Source of the DNA: 20CM-2-65-7 sp035943355
GTDB lineage: Bacteria > Gemmatimonadota > Gemmatimonadetes > Gemmatimonadales > GWC2-71-9
Reading direction: 5' to 3'
NCBI GenBank assembly: GCA_035943355.1
Contig: DASZCG010000043.1
Location: forward strand, 1-5,158
Length of the DNA stretch: 5,158 nucleotides
Part shown: piece after piece, positions 4,105-5,158 of the stretch
Layout: each line of letters starts with the position of its first letter
Position numbering within the stretch: position 1 is the stretch's first letter
The notes under the pieces: model-generated
Told to the model about the DNA's origin: nothing
The model's database searches: none
The model's input: the letters and a program-made list of their open reading frames with translations, nothing else
Made by a program: the position numbers and the translations under genes

Positions 4105-5158
4105 ATGCCAACCGTCCTCCTAGTACCAGACCTGCCCCTCGAGGGCTGGGCAGCGATGGACAAGTACGCCCACCGTCTGCACGACTGGCTCGAGTCGGGC
4201 GAGTTTGGGTTGAATGTCCGCCTGGCGGCCCACATCGGCGCGCTCACCCGCGACCACGGACGCCGCGGCCCGGCGCTCACGCGCGGCGACCGGCGGAAAT
4301 CGTTCGTGCGCTGGTGGACCCAGCCCGTCGATGCCTCGCGCGTCGTGCTGCCGGGCCCGCTGCATGGGCCGCAGCAGTGGGCCGCGCGCTACTACTTCTA
4401 TCCCTGGCGCGTGAAGCGCGAAGCGAAGCGCGCCGATCTCGTGCACGTGCTCGATCACAGCTACGCGCACATGATCGAGAAAGCGGGCCGGCGGCCGGTG
4501 GTCGTCACGGTGCACGATCTCATGCCGGTGGTGGTGTTGCGCTCGCCGACCGACACCTGGCGCGAGGGGTGGCGCGAAGGGGTCCGCACCCGGTTCCTGC
4601 GCCAGGCGCTCAAGGCGCTGCGCCAGGCCGATTCCTACATCGTCGGGACCGACTGGCTGAAGCGCGAGCTGGCCACCTGGCTCGGCGCCGAGCAGAACAT
4701 TCACGTCGTGCCGTTCGGCGTGGATCGCGCGTTCTTCAGTGAGTCGGGGGCAGCAGGGGCGCGCGAGCGCTGGCGGCACGACTGGCGGATTCCCGAGGAC
4801 GGGTTCGTGGTGCTGCATGTCGGCAGCACGGTCGACCGCAAGAATGTGCCGCTCGTGATTCAGACGGTGGCGCGGCTGCGCCAGCAGACCGATGCCTATC
4901 TGTTGCAGGTGGGCGGCCGGTTCAGCGCCGAGCAGGAGCTGTTGATCGATCGGCTGGACCTGCGCCGCTATGTCCGCAGTGTGGCCGCGGCGGACGAGAC
5001 GACGCTGCGGCGCGCCTACCGCGTGGCCGACGTGCTGCTCTTTCCTTCTTTATATGAAGGCTTCGGTTTCCCCGTGCTCGAGGCATTCGCGTCGGGACTG
5101 CCGGTCATCACGTCGGGGGCGGGTGGCCTCAAGGAAGTCGGTGGCGACGCGGCCATTG
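4105..5158 (+). CDS. GT4-family glycosyltransferase (GT-B fold), 3' end beyond the window
   Basis: The frame is open from ATG 4105 to the right edge, giving 351 complete codons and no stop. The N-terminal strand PTVLLVPDLP (2-11) leads into EGWAAMDKYAHRL, a GT-B acceptor-domain start. LVHVLDHSYAHM and VVTVHDLMPVVV (133-144) continue the Rossmann fold, then ADSYIVGTDWLKRE and VVPFGVD. The donor domain has VVLHVGSTVDRKN (235-247), LLQVGGRF, and the GT4 E-x7-E motif E318-E326 in LYEGFGFPVLEA, followed by SGLPVITS. The role would be sugar transfer in surface glycan assembly, like its neighbour, but the two proteins are clearly different in sequence and probably act on different substrates. The start is preceded by a strong inverted repeat and not a clear ribosome-binding site; ATG 4156 has a GAGGG run upstream but would remove the first conserved strand, so I prefer 4105. 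Perhaps 20-60 residues are missing at the C-terminus. Confidence 0.88.
   Translation, partial: MPTVLLVPDLPLEGWAAMDKYAHRLHDWLESGEFGLNVRLAAHIGALTRDHGRRGPALTRGDRRKSFVRWWTQPVDASRVVLPGPLHGPQQWAARYYFYPWRVKREAKRADLVHVLDHSYAHMIEKAGRRPVVVTVHDLMPVVVLRSPTDTWREGWREGVRTRFLRQALKALRQADSYIVGTDWLKRELATWLGAEQNIHVVPFGVDRAFFSESGAAGARERWRHDWRIPEDGFVVLHVGSTVDRKNVPLVIQTVARLRQQTDAYLLQVGGRFSAEQELLIDRLDLRRYVRSVAAADETTLRRAYRVADVLLFPSLYEGFGFPVLEAFASGLPVITSGAGGLKEVGGDAAI

Noticed and set aside
4120..4818. A 232-codon minus-strand frame opposite the second glycosyltransferase
   Set aside because: A shadow of an uninterrupted GT4 frame on the + strand; composition is His/Arg/Pro-rich with no domain signature.

Overview
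The window is GC-rich bacterial DNA (I judge it well over 60% G+C by eye). All the real genes lie on the + strand, and they point to a Gram-negative, envelope-polysaccharide-producing organism. It encodes an outer-membrane beta-barrel of the Wzi type, a heptose-phosphate kinase of the ADP-heptose (LPS inner core) pathway, and two GT4-family glycosyltransferases. Neither tRNA gene encodes its 3' CCA. The dense short intergenic repeats and the protein style remind me of Acidobacteriota such as the Vicinamibacteria, but that placement is a low-confidence inference.

Layout from left to right. Bases 1-1304 hold the 3' part of the Wzi-like gene, whose 5' end lies outside the window. It overlaps by one base (TAGTG) the heptose kinase gene, 1304-2335, which is therefore probably translationally coupled to it. 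Bases 2336-2912 carry no protein gene. They hold a candidate promoter, a CAT-anticodon tRNA (most likely Ile2), a GC-rich palindromic repeat with TGTCATCCTGAGC arms, a purine-rich spacer with G-runs, a tRNA-Val(CAC), and a 4 x 7-bp tandem repeat ending 8 nt before the next start codon. Bases 2913-4025 encode a complete GT4 glycosyltransferase. Bases 4026-4104 are a spacer dominated by a 69-nt imperfect hairpin built of GGAGCA/TGCTCC units. Bases 4105-5158 encode a second GT4 glycosyltransferase that is cut off by the right edge.

Taken together, the kinase would supply activated heptose precursor, the two glycosyltransferases would add sugars to a lipid-linked glycan or LPS/O-antigen/capsule, and the Wzi-like barrel would act at the outer membrane in surface polysaccharide attachment or assembly. 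The two tRNA genes split the locus into a two-gene unit and a glycosyltransferase unit.

I see no CRISPR array, transposase, toxin-antitoxin pair, defence gene or convincing new system. The most unusual material is non-coding: three different short-repeat or palindromic elements fill the spacers, and two of them abut the start codons of the glycosyltransferase genes.
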